64,000 nt of DNA from Shewanella sp. Arc9-LZ (lineage in GTDB: Bacteria; Pseudomonadota; Gammaproteobacteria; Enterobacterales; Shewanellaceae): assembly GCF_010092445.1 (NCBI RefSeq), contig NZ_CP048031.1, positions 2,232,001-2,296,000 of the forward strand, read 5' to 3'. Positions 52,748 to 61,885 of the stretch are shown piece after piece (the stretch's first letter is position 1; every line of letters starts with the position of its first letter). The notes under the pieces were generated by a model. The model had not been told where the DNA came from, searched no databases, and saw only the letters and a program-made list of their open reading frames with translations. A program made the translations under genes and the position numbers.

Positions 52748-53350
52748 ATGTCGTTAAGTGATGACGAATTATTTTTACAAGAAATGGCCGATGTGACCCC
52801 TCTTAAATATGAACATCAACCACAAACCACCCAAATATGGCTTAATCCATTAAGTTTAACAGATGCGCAACTGGCAAAGCGAGCGGCAGCTGAGCAACAT
52901 GAGTTGTTACAGTTATTACCCACTGAGGCTTATTTATTTGCACCCCTTAAGCCAGACGATGTGGTGAGTTATAAAATGGATGGCATCCAAGACCAAGTAT
53001 TTAAACAACTTAGTCTTGGAAAGTACCGTTTTCAAACCGTATTAGACTTACATGAATATCGGCTTTTACAGGCTCGTGAAAGCTTACTTAATTGTGTGTT
53101 AAGTGCTTATGAGCGCGGCGAACGTAACATACTGGTTATCCATGGAAAGGGGTATAAAAGTAAACCTTATCCAGGATTGCTTAAATCCGCAGTCTGTCAT
53201 TGGTTACGCTTTATTGACCCCGTAATCGCATACCATTCGGCTACTAAACAGAGTGGTGGCGTTGGCGCTATATTTGTGATGCTAAAAAAATCACAGCAAA
53301 AAAAGATTGAAAATAGTGAGCTGAATAGAAAAGGTCGCGGTTTTAGGTAG
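52748..53350 (+). CDS. smrA: Smr domain protein SmrA (YdaL)
   Basis: This 200-residue protein has an N-terminal region (about 1-90) rich in Glu, Gln and Pro and a C-terminal Smr domain (about 95-180). The Smr motifs are TVLDLHEYRLLQARES and LVIHGKGYKSKPYPGLLKS. It matches E. coli SmrA/YdaL, a small MutS-related nicking nuclease. GTAGGAGG precedes the ATG. It is divergent from the NTF2-like pair. Confidence 0.87.
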   Translation: MSLSDDELFLQEMADVTPLKYEHQPQTTQIWLNPLSLTDAQLAKRAAAEQHELLQLLPTEAYLFAPLKPDDVVSYKMDGIQDQVFKQLSLGKYRFQTVLDLHEYRLLQARESLLNCVLSAYERGERNILVIHGKGYKSKPYPGLLKSAVCHWLRFIDPVIAYHSATKQSGGVGAIFVMLKKSQQKKIENSELNRKGRGFR

Positions 53351-53379
53351 GTTTTAAGCTGATTAATTATCGGTATAAA

Positions 53380-53415
53380 TAAAAAGGACGCCAATTTATA
53401 TTGGCGTCCTTTTAA
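53380..53415. terminator. Bidirectional terminator after smrA
   Basis: The stem AAAAGGACGCCAA/TTGGCGTCCTTTT with a 6-nt loop lies between the convergent smrA and M2 dipeptidase genes, with A- and T-runs on both sides. Confidence 0.9.
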
Positions 53416-53529
53416 GAGTGAATTAATTAGATGATAAAATGCGAGTTTCTGAGTGACCATTTATTTGAGTCAGCTACTGATTCAGCCCTATTATTTATTA
53501 ATTCAACCAATTGCTATAACCCTTTAATA

Positions 53530-53568
53530 CAGATCATTAGTACAGATCATTAGTACAGTTCATTAGTA
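53530..53568. repeat. Three tandem 13-bp units near the M2 dipeptidase stop
   Basis: CAGATCATTAGTA occurs at 53530-53542 and 53543-53555, then CAGTTCATTAGTA at 53556-53568. It is a simple intergenic microrepeat. Confidence 0.8.
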
Positions 53569-53587
53569 CAATTGGTCATCACTAGCG

Positions 53588-55429
53588 TTACCAGCCACAC
53601 TGACGATTAGCTTGGGTATTTTGCTCATCTAACCACACTTGCAAAGGTGCAAAGTAATCTAATACTGCCTTGGCATCCATTTTATCGGAACCCGTCACTA
53701 CACTCAGTGCTTCCGGCCAAGGTTTGCTGGCGCCCATTTCGAGCATTTCATTCAACTTAGCCCCCGCTTCTTTATTTCCATAAATGCTACAGCGATGAAC
53801 TGGGCCGGTATCACCTGCAATATCACACAGTGCTTTGTGGAATTGGAACTGCAAAACATGCGCTAAGAAATAACGCGTATAGGGAACATTACCAGGAACA
53901 TGGTATTTAGCACCAGGGTCGAAGTCGGCTTCAGTACGTTCAATTGGCGCTTTAACACCTTGGTACTTTTCGCGTAAATCCCACCAGGCTTGGTTATATT
54001 GCTCCGGTTTAATGGTGCCGTTAAATACTTGCCAGCGCCATTGGTCGATCATCAAACCGAAAGGCATAAAGGCAATTTTATCTAATGCTTGCTTTAACAA
54101 TAAGCCGATGTCTTTTGACGCATCGGGTACGGTTTCGAGCAAGCCAATTTTTTGCAAATATTTAGGGGTAATCGATAAGGCAATCGTGTCACCAATGGCT
54201 TCATGGAAACCATCGTTGGCAGAGTTTTTAAAGATAAACGGCTGATTTTTATAAGCACGTTGATAAAAGTTATGGCCTAATTCGTGATGAATAACGCTAA
54301 AGTCTTCAGCATTTTTCTGAATGCACATCTTGATCCGAAGATCATCTTGGTCATCTAAATCCCATGCAGATGCATGACACACCACATCACGGTCTTGAGG
54401 TTGAACAAACATTGAGCGAGTCCAGAATGTTTCTGGTAATGCACCAAAGCCAAGTGAAGTGAAAAAGCCTTCAGCTTGTTTGACCATTTTTGTTTCATCG
54501 TAGCCATTCTGGGCTAACAATTCGGTAACGTTGTAACCTGGGTCTGCATCTTTAGGTGCGACACTATTATAAATCGTGCCCCATTGCTGAGCCCACATAT
54601 TGCCCAATAAATGTGCAGGGATAGGGCCTGTTTTAGGTGCAACGTCGTCACCGTATTGCTCATTTAGTTCACCACGAACATAACAATGTAATGAATCATA
54701 TAGAGGCTTAATTTGTGCCCATAGACGATCTAATTCGGCAGAGAATGCTTCTGGCTCCATGTCATACTGACTTCGCCATAATTCAGATAAGTCGGCGTAG
54801 CCTAAATCTTGTGCACCTTGATTAGCTAATTCGACTTCTCGTTCAAATAGTGGACGCATTGGTTTGGCTATTTCACGCCAACCTTTCCAAGCTTCTAAAA
54901 GCAATGCAGGGTCTTTCGACTCTGCCATTATATTGGAAAGCTCTGGTTGAGTGAGGCAGCGACCGTCGGCAAAGCAGTATTTGCCTTTACCATATAACCC
55001 GTTAAGTTCAGACGCGATGCTGGCAAGTTCTGCGTTTTTAGCTGGGTCTAGAGGGGCTGGTAAAACAAGGCTACTGCGTAAGCTGTTAAGTTTTCTGGCA
55101 TTAACAGCATCAAGCTCTACATTGGCATATTTCGCCGCTTCAGTTGCATAGCGCACGGATGTTGAGGTGACTTTTTCACCCATAGCGGCAGACAACGCCG
55201 CGGTGTCATCAGTGATAAAATTGGAATAAATCCATTCAGCCCGATTAGCTTCAATTGATAAATTGGCTAAATCGGCTTCAGCTCTATTGACAAAATCGAT
55301 AGCCGCAGCAGTATCTATCTTTTCAGTAGGTATCTGAGTGGTCGCAGTCGTGTCGCTACAGGCACTTAAGCCTAATGCTATTGAAACAATAAGTGCAATT
55401 TGAGACGGTCGTTTTAAAGGCAAGTTCAT
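53588..55429 (-). CDS. M2 family peptidyl-dipeptidase (ACE-like) lipoprotein
   Basis: This 613-residue zinc metallopeptidase has the M2 (angiotensin-converting enzyme) fold. A signal peptide ends in a lipobox LSAC (C24), so it is a lipid-anchored periplasmic enzyme. The zinc site is HHELGHNF (H382, E383, H386) with the third ligand E410 in GFHEAIGD. The chloride/substrate-region segment FWTRSMFVQPQDR lies upstream. It would remove dipeptides from peptide C-termini during nutrient use. It is divergent from psrA. Confidence 0.92.
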   Translation of the reverse strand: MNLPLKRPSQIALIVSIALGLSACSDTTATTQIPTEKIDTAAAIDFVNRAEADLANLSIEANRAEWIYSNFITDDTAALSAAMGEKVTSTSVRYATEAAKYANVELDAVNARKLNSLRSSLVLPAPLDPAKNAELASIASELNGLYGKGKYCFADGRCLTQPELSNIMAESKDPALLLEAWKGWREIAKPMRPLFEREVELANQGAQDLGYADLSELWRSQYDMEPEAFSAELDRLWAQIKPLYDSLHCYVRGELNEQYGDDVAPKTGPIPAHLLGNMWAQQWGTIYNSVAPKDADPGYNVTELLAQNGYDETKMVKQAEGFFTSLGFGALPETFWTRSMFVQPQDRDVVCHASAWDLDDQDDLRIKMCIQKNAEDFSVIHHELGHNFYQRAYKNQPFIFKNSANDGFHEAIGDTIALSITPKYLQKIGLLETVPDASKDIGLLLKQALDKIAFMPFGLMIDQWRWQVFNGTIKPEQYNQAWWDLREKYQGVKAPIERTEADFDPGAKYHVPGNVPYTRYFLAHVLQFQFHKALCDIAGDTGPVHRCSIYGNKEAGAKLNEMLEMGASKPWPEALSVVTGSDKMDAKAVLDYFAPLQVWLDEQNTQANRQCGW

Positions 55430-55586
55430 GTTGTGTGCATCCTTGTTTTTATTATCGGCATCAGTGTACCGAAAAACAGCATGTATTGCATATTAGTTAA
55501 CAATCTGGTGTGGTTGTTACGATTTTTGTTATTTGTCTTAATAAAGAAAGCTGACAATTTCGATTGACATCTGTGCGCTCAATGAT

Positions 55587-55610
55587 TAATTTAAACGGGT
55601 GTTTAAATTA
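55587..55610. promoter_or_regulatory. Extended PsrA-like palindrome at psrA
   Basis: TAATTTAAAC (55587-55596) and GTTTAAATTA (55601-55610) are exact reverse complements around GGGT. The core AAAC-N4-GTTT is the known PsrA operator form. It lies just before the TetR-type gene, so autoregulation is likely. Confidence 0.72.
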
Positions 55611-55624
55611 ACTTGGGTCTGGGA

Positions 55625-56266
55625 ATGGCAAGCCGTACTGATACAAAAACAAGAATACTCGATGCAGCTGAAAAGTTGTTTGCTGAAAGAGGTTTTTCTG
55701 AAACGTCGTTACGACTGATCACCAGCAAAGCTGAAGTCAATTTGGCATCTGTTAATTACCATTTTGGTTCAAAAAAAGAATTAATTCGAGCTGTGTTAGC
55801 AAGATACTTAGATGTCTTTATGCCAAGCGCCGCGGTAGAGATTAAACGTATACATCATGCGCCTGAGAATGCGTCACTAAACGAGATTTTTTCTGCTTTA
55901 ATTAAACCGTTACTTGAACTCAATAAAGTACGCAACGGTGGCACGATTATTTTCTTGCAGCTGTTAGGTCGCGGTTATATTGAAAGCCAAGGTCATTTGC
56001 GCTGGTTTATTACCACGCATTATGGTGAGCATTTAGCGACGTTTGTACAAGCGGTATCCGCCAGTGCACCTCACATACCTGCAGCAGAAATGTTTTGGCG
56101 TTTGCACTTCACTTTAGGGACTATTGTGTTCACTATGGCTTCTGCAGATGCATTAAATGAAATTGCCACAGCAGATTATGGTGAACATAACAATATTGAA
56201 GCCATTATCCGTAAAGTAATCCCCTACATGGCAGCAGGCGTTGCTGTCCCTGTGTTAACAAACTAA
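55625..56266 (+). CDS. psrA: TetR family fatty-acid regulator PsrA
   Basis: The product is about 213 residues from the ATG at 55625 (MASRTDTKTRILD), preceded by TCTGGGA; a TTG 12 bp upstream is less likely. The N-terminal helix-turn-helix (about 8-55) reads RILDAAEKLFAERGFSETSL and VNLASVNYHFGSKKELI. PsrA-type regulators bind AAAC-N4-GTTT and are released by long-chain fatty acids. The palindrome at 55587-55610 and adjacency to a FadE-like gene support the name. It starts an operon with the dehydrogenase 11 bp downstream. Confidence 0.85.
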   Translation: MASRTDTKTRILDAAEKLFAERGFSETSLRLITSKAEVNLASVNYHFGSKKELIRAVLARYLDVFMPSAAVEIKRIHHAPENASLNEIFSALIKPLLELNKVRNGGTIIFLQLLGRGYIESQGHLRWFITTHYGEHLATFVQAVSASAPHIPAAEMFWRLHFTLGTIVFTMASADALNEIATADYGEHNNIEAIIRKVIPYMAAGVAVPVLTN

Positions 56267-56277
56267 GAAGGTATAAA

Positions 56278-58554
56278 ATGAGTATCGTCATATTGCTAGT
56301 TATAGCGATCATTGTCCTCTTTGGCGTGCGTAATATCAGGATGCAATTTATTACGCGTCCAGTATTTTCGTTTTTCAAAAAAGTATTGCCTCCTTTGTCG
56401 AGTACCGAGAAAGAAGCAATGGAGGCGGGTGATGTTTGGTGGGAAGGTGAGTTATTCCGCGGAAAGCCAAACTGGAATACCTTACACAGCTACGGTAAAC
56501 CAACGTTAAGCGCTGAAGAACAAGACTTTATTGATAATCAAGTTCAAACCGCATTAACCATGATCGACGATTTTGATATCGTCCATAATCGCAAAGATCT
56601 CCCGCCAGAGTTATGGCAATACTTTAAAGAACAAGGTTTCTTTGCGTTAATCATTCCTAAAAAGTACGGTGGACGCGAGTTTTCTGCTTATGCAAACTCA
56701 ACGATTGTAGCCAAAATAGCCACGCGTAGTGTCAGTGCTGCCGTGACCGTAATGGTACCTAACTCTTTAGGCCCTGGAGAGTTGTTGACCCATTATGGTA
56801 CTCAAGAGCAAAAGGAGCGTTGGTTACCTTCACTTGCTGTTGGTAAAGACATTCCCTGTTTCGCGCTCACGGGCCCAGAAGCGGGCAGTGATGCTGGTGC
56901 GATACCCGATATCGGTGTTGTTTGCCTGCGCGAATTTGAAGGCGAAGAGACATTAGGTTTAAGCCTAACGTGGAACAAACGCTATATCACCTTAGCACCA
57001 GTTGCTACCGTGCTCGGTTTAGCGTTCCAAATGCGCGATCCGGACGGTTTACTCGGTGACGTTAAAAACATAGGCATTACGTGTGCGTTGATCCCAACTG
57101 ACCATAAAGGTGTTGAGATTGGTCGTCGTCATAACCCATTAATGATGGCGTTTATGAACGGTACAACAAGTGGTGAAGATGTATTTATTCCATTAGATTG
57201 GATTATTGGTGGACCACAGTTTGCCGGTAAAGGCTGGCGTATGCTGGTTGAATGCTTATCTGCAGGACGTGGTATCTCATTACCTGCTCTGGCAACCGCA
57301 TCTGGCCATGTCTGTACCAAAACGACCACAGCCTACAGTTACGTTCGTCAGCAGTTTGGTATGCCTATTGGTCTTTTTGAAGGCGTACAAGAAGCGATGG
57401 CGCGTATTATCGCCAATACTTACCAGCTGGAAGCTGCACGACGTTTAACCACACAAGGTATCGACTTAAAAGTTAAACCTTCAGTGGTGACCGCCATTGC
57501 AAAATACCACATGACAGAGCTAGGCCGTGATGTGTTAGAAGATGCGATGGACATTCAGTCTGGTAAAGGTATTCAATTAGGGCCTAAAAACTACTTAGGT
57601 CATGCTTATATGGCAACACCTATTTCAATTACGGTAGAAGGTGCAAACATTCTTACTCGTTCATTGATGATTTTTGGTCAAGGTGCAACCCGTTGTCATC
57701 CATATGTTTTGGCTGAAATGGAAGCCGCAGCAATGGAAGATGAAACTTCTGCATTAGATCGTTTTGATTCTTTGTTGCTAGGTCACATTGGTTATGCGAT
57801 GGGTAATGCATTACGTTCATTTGGTAGTGCATTAACAGGCAGTCGTTTTGCCAGTGCACCAGTGAGTGGCCCTACACAGCAATATTATCGTGACATGACG
57901 CGTATCTCTTCGTCACTGGCCATTATGACTGATTTATCGATGTTAATTATGGGCGGGGACCTTAAGCGTAAAGAAATGCTTTCTGCGCGTATGGGGGATG
58001 TACTAAGTCAGTTATATCTTGCATCTGCTACGTTAAAACTGTTTGAAGACAATGGTCGTCAGCAAGATGATTTACCAGCCGTGCATTATGTGATGACTGA
58101 GCGTTTACATTTAGCGGCTAAAGCGCTTAATGACGCGATTCGTAATTTCCCGAGTAAAATTGCTGCGGTATTACTACGAGTGTTGATTTTCCCATTAGGT
58201 AACCACTTCAATGCACCAAGTGATAAATATGCAGTTGATTTAGTCAAAGGTATGCTTAAGCCTGGACCTGCTCGTGATCGCATTACTTTCCTTTGTGGAG
58301 AGTTTGAAGGTGACACTAGTGGTATTGCTGAAGTTGAAAATGCGTTCTTAGCTAAATATGCAGCGAAAGATTTGTATAAGAAACTTAAGAAGGCACAACG
58401 TAGTGGCCATATAAAATCTAAGCTTCCTATGCTTGAGTTATTTGACGTGGCGTTAGAGAAAGACATTATCACTGAAGCTGAGCATAAACAGCTTGTTGAG
58501 GCGGACGTATTACGTTTAGCTGCTATCAACGTGAATGACTTTGAGAAACTATAA
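56278..58554 (+). CDS. FadE-like acyl-CoA dehydrogenase (second copy)
   Basis: This 758-residue protein is a paralogue of the FadE at 36.8-39.3 kb and shares the dehydrogenase core: [39 protein letters not shown] and LVECLSAGRGISLPA. It lacks the first membrane segments of that FadE, starting with one hydrophobic stretch (SIVILLVIAIIVLFGV). A C-terminal DUF1974 region is present. It should oxidise fatty acyl-CoA; substrate preference between the two is unknown. It follows psrA directly and is followed by an intrinsic terminator. Confidence 0.93.
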   Translation: MSIVILLVIAIIVLFGVRNIRMQFITRPVFSFFKKVLPPLSSTEKEAMEAGDVWWEGELFRGKPNWNTLHSYGKPTLSAEEQDFIDNQVQTALTMIDDFDIVHNRKDLPPELWQYFKEQGFFALIIPKKYGGREFSAYANSTIVAKIATRSVSAAVTVMVPNSLGPGELLTHYGTQEQKERWLPSLAVGKDIPCFALTGPEAGSDAGAIPDIGVVCLREFEGEETLGLSLTWNKRYITLAPVATVLGLAFQMRDPDGLLGDVKNIGITCALIPTDHKGVEIGRRHNPLMMAFMNGTTSGEDVFIPLDWIIGGPQFAGKGWRMLVECLSAGRGISLPALATASGHVCTKTTTAYSYVRQQFGMPIGLFEGVQEAMARIIANTYQLEAARRLTTQGIDLKVKPSVVTAIAKYHMTELGRDVLEDAMDIQSGKGIQLGPKNYLGHAYMATPISITVEGANILTRSLMIFGQGATRCHPYVLAEMEAAAMEDETSALDRFDSLLLGHIGYAMGNALRSFGSALTGSRFASAPVSGPTQQYYRDMTRISSSLAIMTDLSMLIMGGDLKRKEMLSARMGDVLSQLYLASATLKLFEDNGRQQDDLPAVHYVMTERLHLAAKALNDAIRNFPSKIAAVLLRVLIFPLGNHFNAPSDKYAVDLVKGMLKPGPARDRITFLCGEFEGDTSGIAEVENAFLAKYAAKDLYKKLKKAQRSGHIKSKLPMLELFDVALEKDIITEAEHKQLVEADVLRLAAINVNDFEKL

Positions 58555-58591
58555 TCTCAGTTGATTAATTTGATATAGATCTTTGAAACAA

Positions 58592-58621
58592 ATTGGCCCT
58601 GACTTTGTCGGGGCTTTTTTT
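58592..58621 (+). terminator. Intrinsic terminator after the FadE-like gene
   Basis: A stem GCCCTGAC/GTCGGGGC with one mismatch and a TTT loop is followed by a run of Ts. Confidence 0.78.
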
Positions 58622-58650
58622 ATCCATCACGTTCTGGGGGGAAGCTGTTA

Positions 58651-58674
58651 AGCGAACAAGCGAACAAGCGAACA
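58651..58674. repeat. Three tandem AGCGAACA units
   Basis: The 8-bp unit occurs three times exactly, in the gap between two terminators. Confidence 0.8.
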
Positions 58675-58736
58675 AGCGGTTGCAACGTTTAACGTCACTT
58701 TATTGCGCTATGTCGCAAGAGCTCAAAAATAACGGA

Positions 58737-58768
58737 TAAAAAAGCCAATCCGAAGATTGGCTTTATTA
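58737..58768 (-). terminator. pykA terminator with a UUCG loop
   Basis: On the minus strand, AAAGCCAATC and GATTGGCTTT pair around TTCG, an extra-stable C(UUCG)G tetraloop, followed by a T-run. It ends the pykA transcript. Confidence 0.85.
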
Positions 58769-58828
58769 TTAACGAGTGTATATCACTGCATGTACGTTAG
58801 TGAATGTTACTCGTTATGCTCGGCTTGA

Positions 58829-60268
58829 TTAAGCAACGATCAACACTTTGCAAGTGTTAGTGCCACCGATGGTTTCCATCGCGTCACCTTTAGTCATCAG
58901 TACCATATCACCACTGACTAAATAACCTCTGTTCACCATGCAATTTAATGCTTCTTTAGCTAGCTCATCGGCAGGGTACGCAGTTGAGTCAAACTCAATT
59001 GGTTGTACACCACGGTACATTGCCATGCTGGCTAATGTCTTTTGATGACGAGATAATGCAAAAATAGGTAAACCAGAGCTAATACGTGACATTAATTTAG
59101 CTGTCGCGCCAGATTCTGTTAACGAAATAATCGCTTTAACGCCAGGTAAATGGTTAGCCGCATACATGGTTGAAAGGGCAATTGTTTCTTCAACAGAAGA
59201 GAAGCGTTGATCCATGCGGTGCTTAGATACATTTACACTTGGGTGTAATTCAGCGCCTAAACAAACGTTAGCCATTGCCATAACGGTTTCTTCAGGGAAG
59301 TCACCAGCGGCAGTTTCTGCTGAAAGCATTACCGCATCAGTACCGTCTAACACTGCGTTAGCCACGTCCATTACTTCTGCACGTGTTGGCATTGGGCTGG
59401 TAATCATCGACTCCATCATTTGGGTCGCAGTGATCACAGCTTTGTTGAGTTGACGCGAGCGTTCAATTAGGCGTTTTTGTACGGCAACAAGTGCAGCATC
59501 ACCAATTTCGACACCCAAATCACCACGAGCAACCATGACTACATCTGATGCGCGGATAACATCATCCATTGCTTCATCGCTTTCAACGGCTTCAGCACGT
59601 TCAACTTTAGCGACAATTAGCGCTTTACTGCCGGCTTCAAGTGCTAACGCACGTGCTAGATCAAGATCAGCACCAGTACGTGGGAATGATACGGCTAAGA
59701 AATCAACATCAATTAAGGCTGCAGTTTTAATATCTGCCATGTCTTTTTCAGTTAGGGCCGGAGCGGTTAAGCCGCCACCTTTCTTATTGATGCCTTTGTT
59801 ATTAGATAACGGGCCAGCTACAGTAACCGTTGTGAAGACTTTGTGGCCTTCAACACGGTCAACTCTTAACTGTACTCGACCATCATCGAGCATTAGTATA
59901 TCGCCAATGACTACATCATTAGGCAATTGCTTGTAATCAATACCAACTTGTTTATCATCGCCTTCGCCTTTTGCTAAGTCAGCATCAAGAATAAAGCTAT
60001 CACCTAAGTTAAGTTTGATTTTTTGGTTATCTTTGAAGGTAGAAATACGTATTTTAGGACCTTGTAAGTCACCTAAAATAGCGACATGCTTGCCCAATTC
60101 TTTAGCGATTCTACGTGTATCTGTAGCACGTTTTAAATGATCTTCTGGTGAACCATGTGAGAAGTTAAGTCTAACAACGTTAGCTCCTGCGGCGATAATT
60201 TTACGCAAATTGTCATCGCGGTCAGTTGCTGGTCCAAGTGTCGTAACGATTTTAGTTCTGCGGAACAT
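58829..60268 (-). CDS. pykA: Pyruvate kinase PykA
   Basis: This 479-residue enzyme converts phosphoenolpyruvate and ADP to pyruvate and ATP. Motifs are [20 protein letters not shown] at the start, [13 protein letters not shown], the catalytic-lysine region [24 protein letters not shown] and TQMMESMI. The length and the [16 protein letters not shown] insertion agree with the PykA (type II) group. It is on the minus strand, divergent from nothing adjacent, and a HexR-like site lies about 120 bp upstream. Confidence 0.95.
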   Translation of the reverse strand: MFRRTKIVTTLGPATDRDDNLRKIIAAGANVVRLNFSHGSPEDHLKRATDTRRIAKELGKHVAILGDLQGPKIRISTFKDNQKIKLNLGDSFILDADLAKGEGDDKQVGIDYKQLPNDVVIGDILMLDDGRVQLRVDRVEGHKVFTTVTVAGPLSNNKGINKKGGGLTAPALTEKDMADIKTAALIDVDFLAVSFPRTGADLDLARALALEAGSKALIVAKVERAEAVESDEAMDDVIRASDVVMVARGDLGVEIGDAALVAVQKRLIERSRQLNKAVITATQMMESMITSPMPTRAEVMDVANAVLDGTDAVMLSAETAAGDFPEETVMAMANVCLGAELHPSVNVSKHRMDQRFSSVEETIALSTMYAANHLPGVKAIISLTESGATAKLMSRISSGLPIFALSRHQKTLASMAMYRGVQPIEFDSTAYPADELAKEALNCMVNRGYLVSGDMVLMTKGDAMETIGGTNTCKVLIVA

Positions 60269-60386
60269 AAGATACTCCGTTAATGATAAGAAAGATTTTT
60301 TGTTAAATTGAATTTGGTTATTTAAAGTACTTAAACAATCTTAGCACTTAAATGATGCAACTATATTAACAGACATTCTGGGAAAA

Positions 60387-60401
60387 TGTAGTAAAGTTAC
60401 C
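60387..60401. promoter_or_regulatory. HexR-like site upstream of pykA
   Basis: TGTAGTAAAGTTACC agrees with the HexR consensus TGTAATwwwATTACA at 12 of 15 positions and lies about 119 bp before pykA. Confidence 0.5.
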
Positions 60402-60459
60402 AACAAAATGATCGTTTTTAATATGTAATTTATGTGACAGATTAGCGATTTTTATAATA

Positions 60460-60494
60460 AAAAAGGCCAAACAGACTAAACCGTTTGGCCTTAA
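60460..60494 (-). terminator. Terminator after hexR (minus strand)
   Basis: AAGGCCAAAC and a partly matching TTTGGCCTT pair around a short loop, with a T-run on the minus strand, between hexR and pykA. Confidence 0.8.
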
Positions 60495-60693
60495 GAACAA
60501 TATTTGATTGCTGTCGATGAGATTTTACGCGATCAAACATAACTGAATTGTGTAATTATTTACCAGTTATCTTGAAAGCTTCATGCAAAATTATCACTTT
60601 ATAGAGTATAGACTCTATCTTTATGCAGCCTAAAACAAACAATTTACGCAGTTAAATAATCCATAAGATATGTTTATTTAACCGCCCATCAAT

Positions 60694-61554
60694 TTAGATG
60701 GTTAAATCCTTGTTCACACGAGATTCTTTCAACACTTCTTTTACACGTTTTAAATTATCACGGAAACGAGGGCCGCGGCGTAAGGTAAAGCCTGTTGCCA
60801 ACACATCTATAGTAACCAATTGCGCTAAGCGCGATGCCATCGGTAAATACATGTCGGTGTCTTCGGGCACTTCCATCGTTACAGGCAATGTACACTCATA
60901 AGACAATGGTGAGTTACGGGCGGTAATACCAATCACAGCAGCGCCGTTTTCACGTGCAATACGAGCTATTTCAATCAGTGATTTAGTCCGGCCAGTATGC
61001 GAAATCAATACGACTACGTCGCCTTCATTACAGTTAATACAGCTCATTCGCTGCATTAACACGTCATCGAAGCATATTACTGGTACATTAAAACGAAAGA
61101 ACTTGTTTTGTGCATCGTGGGCTACAGACGCTGATGCACCAAGGCCAAAAAACGAAATAGTCTTGGCTTGAGTGAGAATATCGACCGCTTTATTTATCGC
61201 TGATGTATCTAAACTTTGACGGGCAGTATCGAGCGATGCCATTGAAGATTCGAAGATTTTTGTTGTGTACGACTCAGGCGTATCATCTTCTTCAACATGT
61301 CGACTAACATAAGGTGTACCGTTAGCAAGACTTTGAGCCAAATGTAACTTAAAATCAGGGAACCCTTTTGTGTCTAATCGACGACAAAATCGGTTAACAG
61401 TTGGTTCACTAACATCAGCCATTTTGGCTAATGTGGCAATACTTGAATGTATAGCTGTTTGCGGTGAGGCTAATATGACTTCGGCAACTTTACGTTCCGA
61501 TTTACTAAATTGGGTAAGGCTTTTTTGAACCTTTTCAAGGGTATTCATAAGCAA
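60694..61554 (-). CDS. hexR: Transcriptional regulator HexR
   Basis: This 286-residue RpiR-family protein has an N-terminal helix-turn-helix (about 1-78; SVATLAKMADVSEPTVNRFC-like, here SIATLAKMADVSEPTVNRFC) and a sugar-binding SIS domain (about 125-270). The domain's core is AKTISFFGLGASASVAHDAQ and DVVVLISHTGRTKSLIEIA. HexR senses 2-keto-3-deoxy-6-phosphogluconate and controls central sugar metabolism in Shewanella. It is divergent from zwf; sites for it lie between the two genes. Confidence 0.94.
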   Translation of the reverse strand: MLMNTLEKVQKSLTQFSKSERKVAEVILASPQTAIHSSIATLAKMADVSEPTVNRFCRRLDTKGFPDFKLHLAQSLANGTPYVSRHVEEDDTPESYTTKIFESSMASLDTARQSLDTSAINKAVDILTQAKTISFFGLGASASVAHDAQNKFFRFNVPVICFDDVLMQRMSCINCNEGDVVVLISHTGRTKSLIEIARIARENGAAVIGITARNSPLSYECTLPVTMEVPEDTDMYLPMASRLAQLVTIDVLATGFTLRRGPRFRDNLKRVKEVLKESRVNKDLTI

Positions 61555-61586
61555 GCATCCGCTAAAAAGTAGCTAAAAGTAGGTAA

Positions 61587-61601
61587 TGTAATTTTATATC
61601 A
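61587..61601. promoter_or_regulatory. HexR-like site upstream of hexR
   Basis: TGTAATTTTATATCA agrees with TGTAATwwwATTACA at 13 of 15 positions and lies about 33 bp before the hexR start. Confidence 0.58.
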
Positions 61602-61798
61602 TAACTTACAGGAATTACGTGATTTAAGTTATTTATTTACCTTTGACAGTAATCTGTAGTTATTTTTCAAGACATAGATCACGGTTGAATGGTTCTCAAG
61701 CCTTGTAATTGGTAGAAAATCATAGCAGATAATAGATACACATGACTAGATTAACAACAATAGAATAAATGCAAATTAAAGATGCAATATTTAAATTC

Positions 61799-61816
61799 TG
61801 TTGTTATATTACAACA
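61799..61816. promoter_or_regulatory. HexR-like site upstream of zwf
   Basis: TGTTGTTATATTACA (61799-61813) matches the HexR consensus at 13 of 15 positions; the longer TGTTGT/ACAACA arms to 61816 are symmetric. It lies about 70 bp before the zwf start. Confidence 0.6.
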
Positions 61817-61885
61817 AAAGTGTGCTTTTATTCATCGACCGAATTCGAACATGACACACACATATTATTAGGAGAGCTTTCAGCA

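Noticed and set aside
61769..61885. N-terminal extension of Zwf
   Set aside because: It crosses the HexR-like site and lacks similarity to other Zwf starts; the ATG at 61886 has a good ribosome site.
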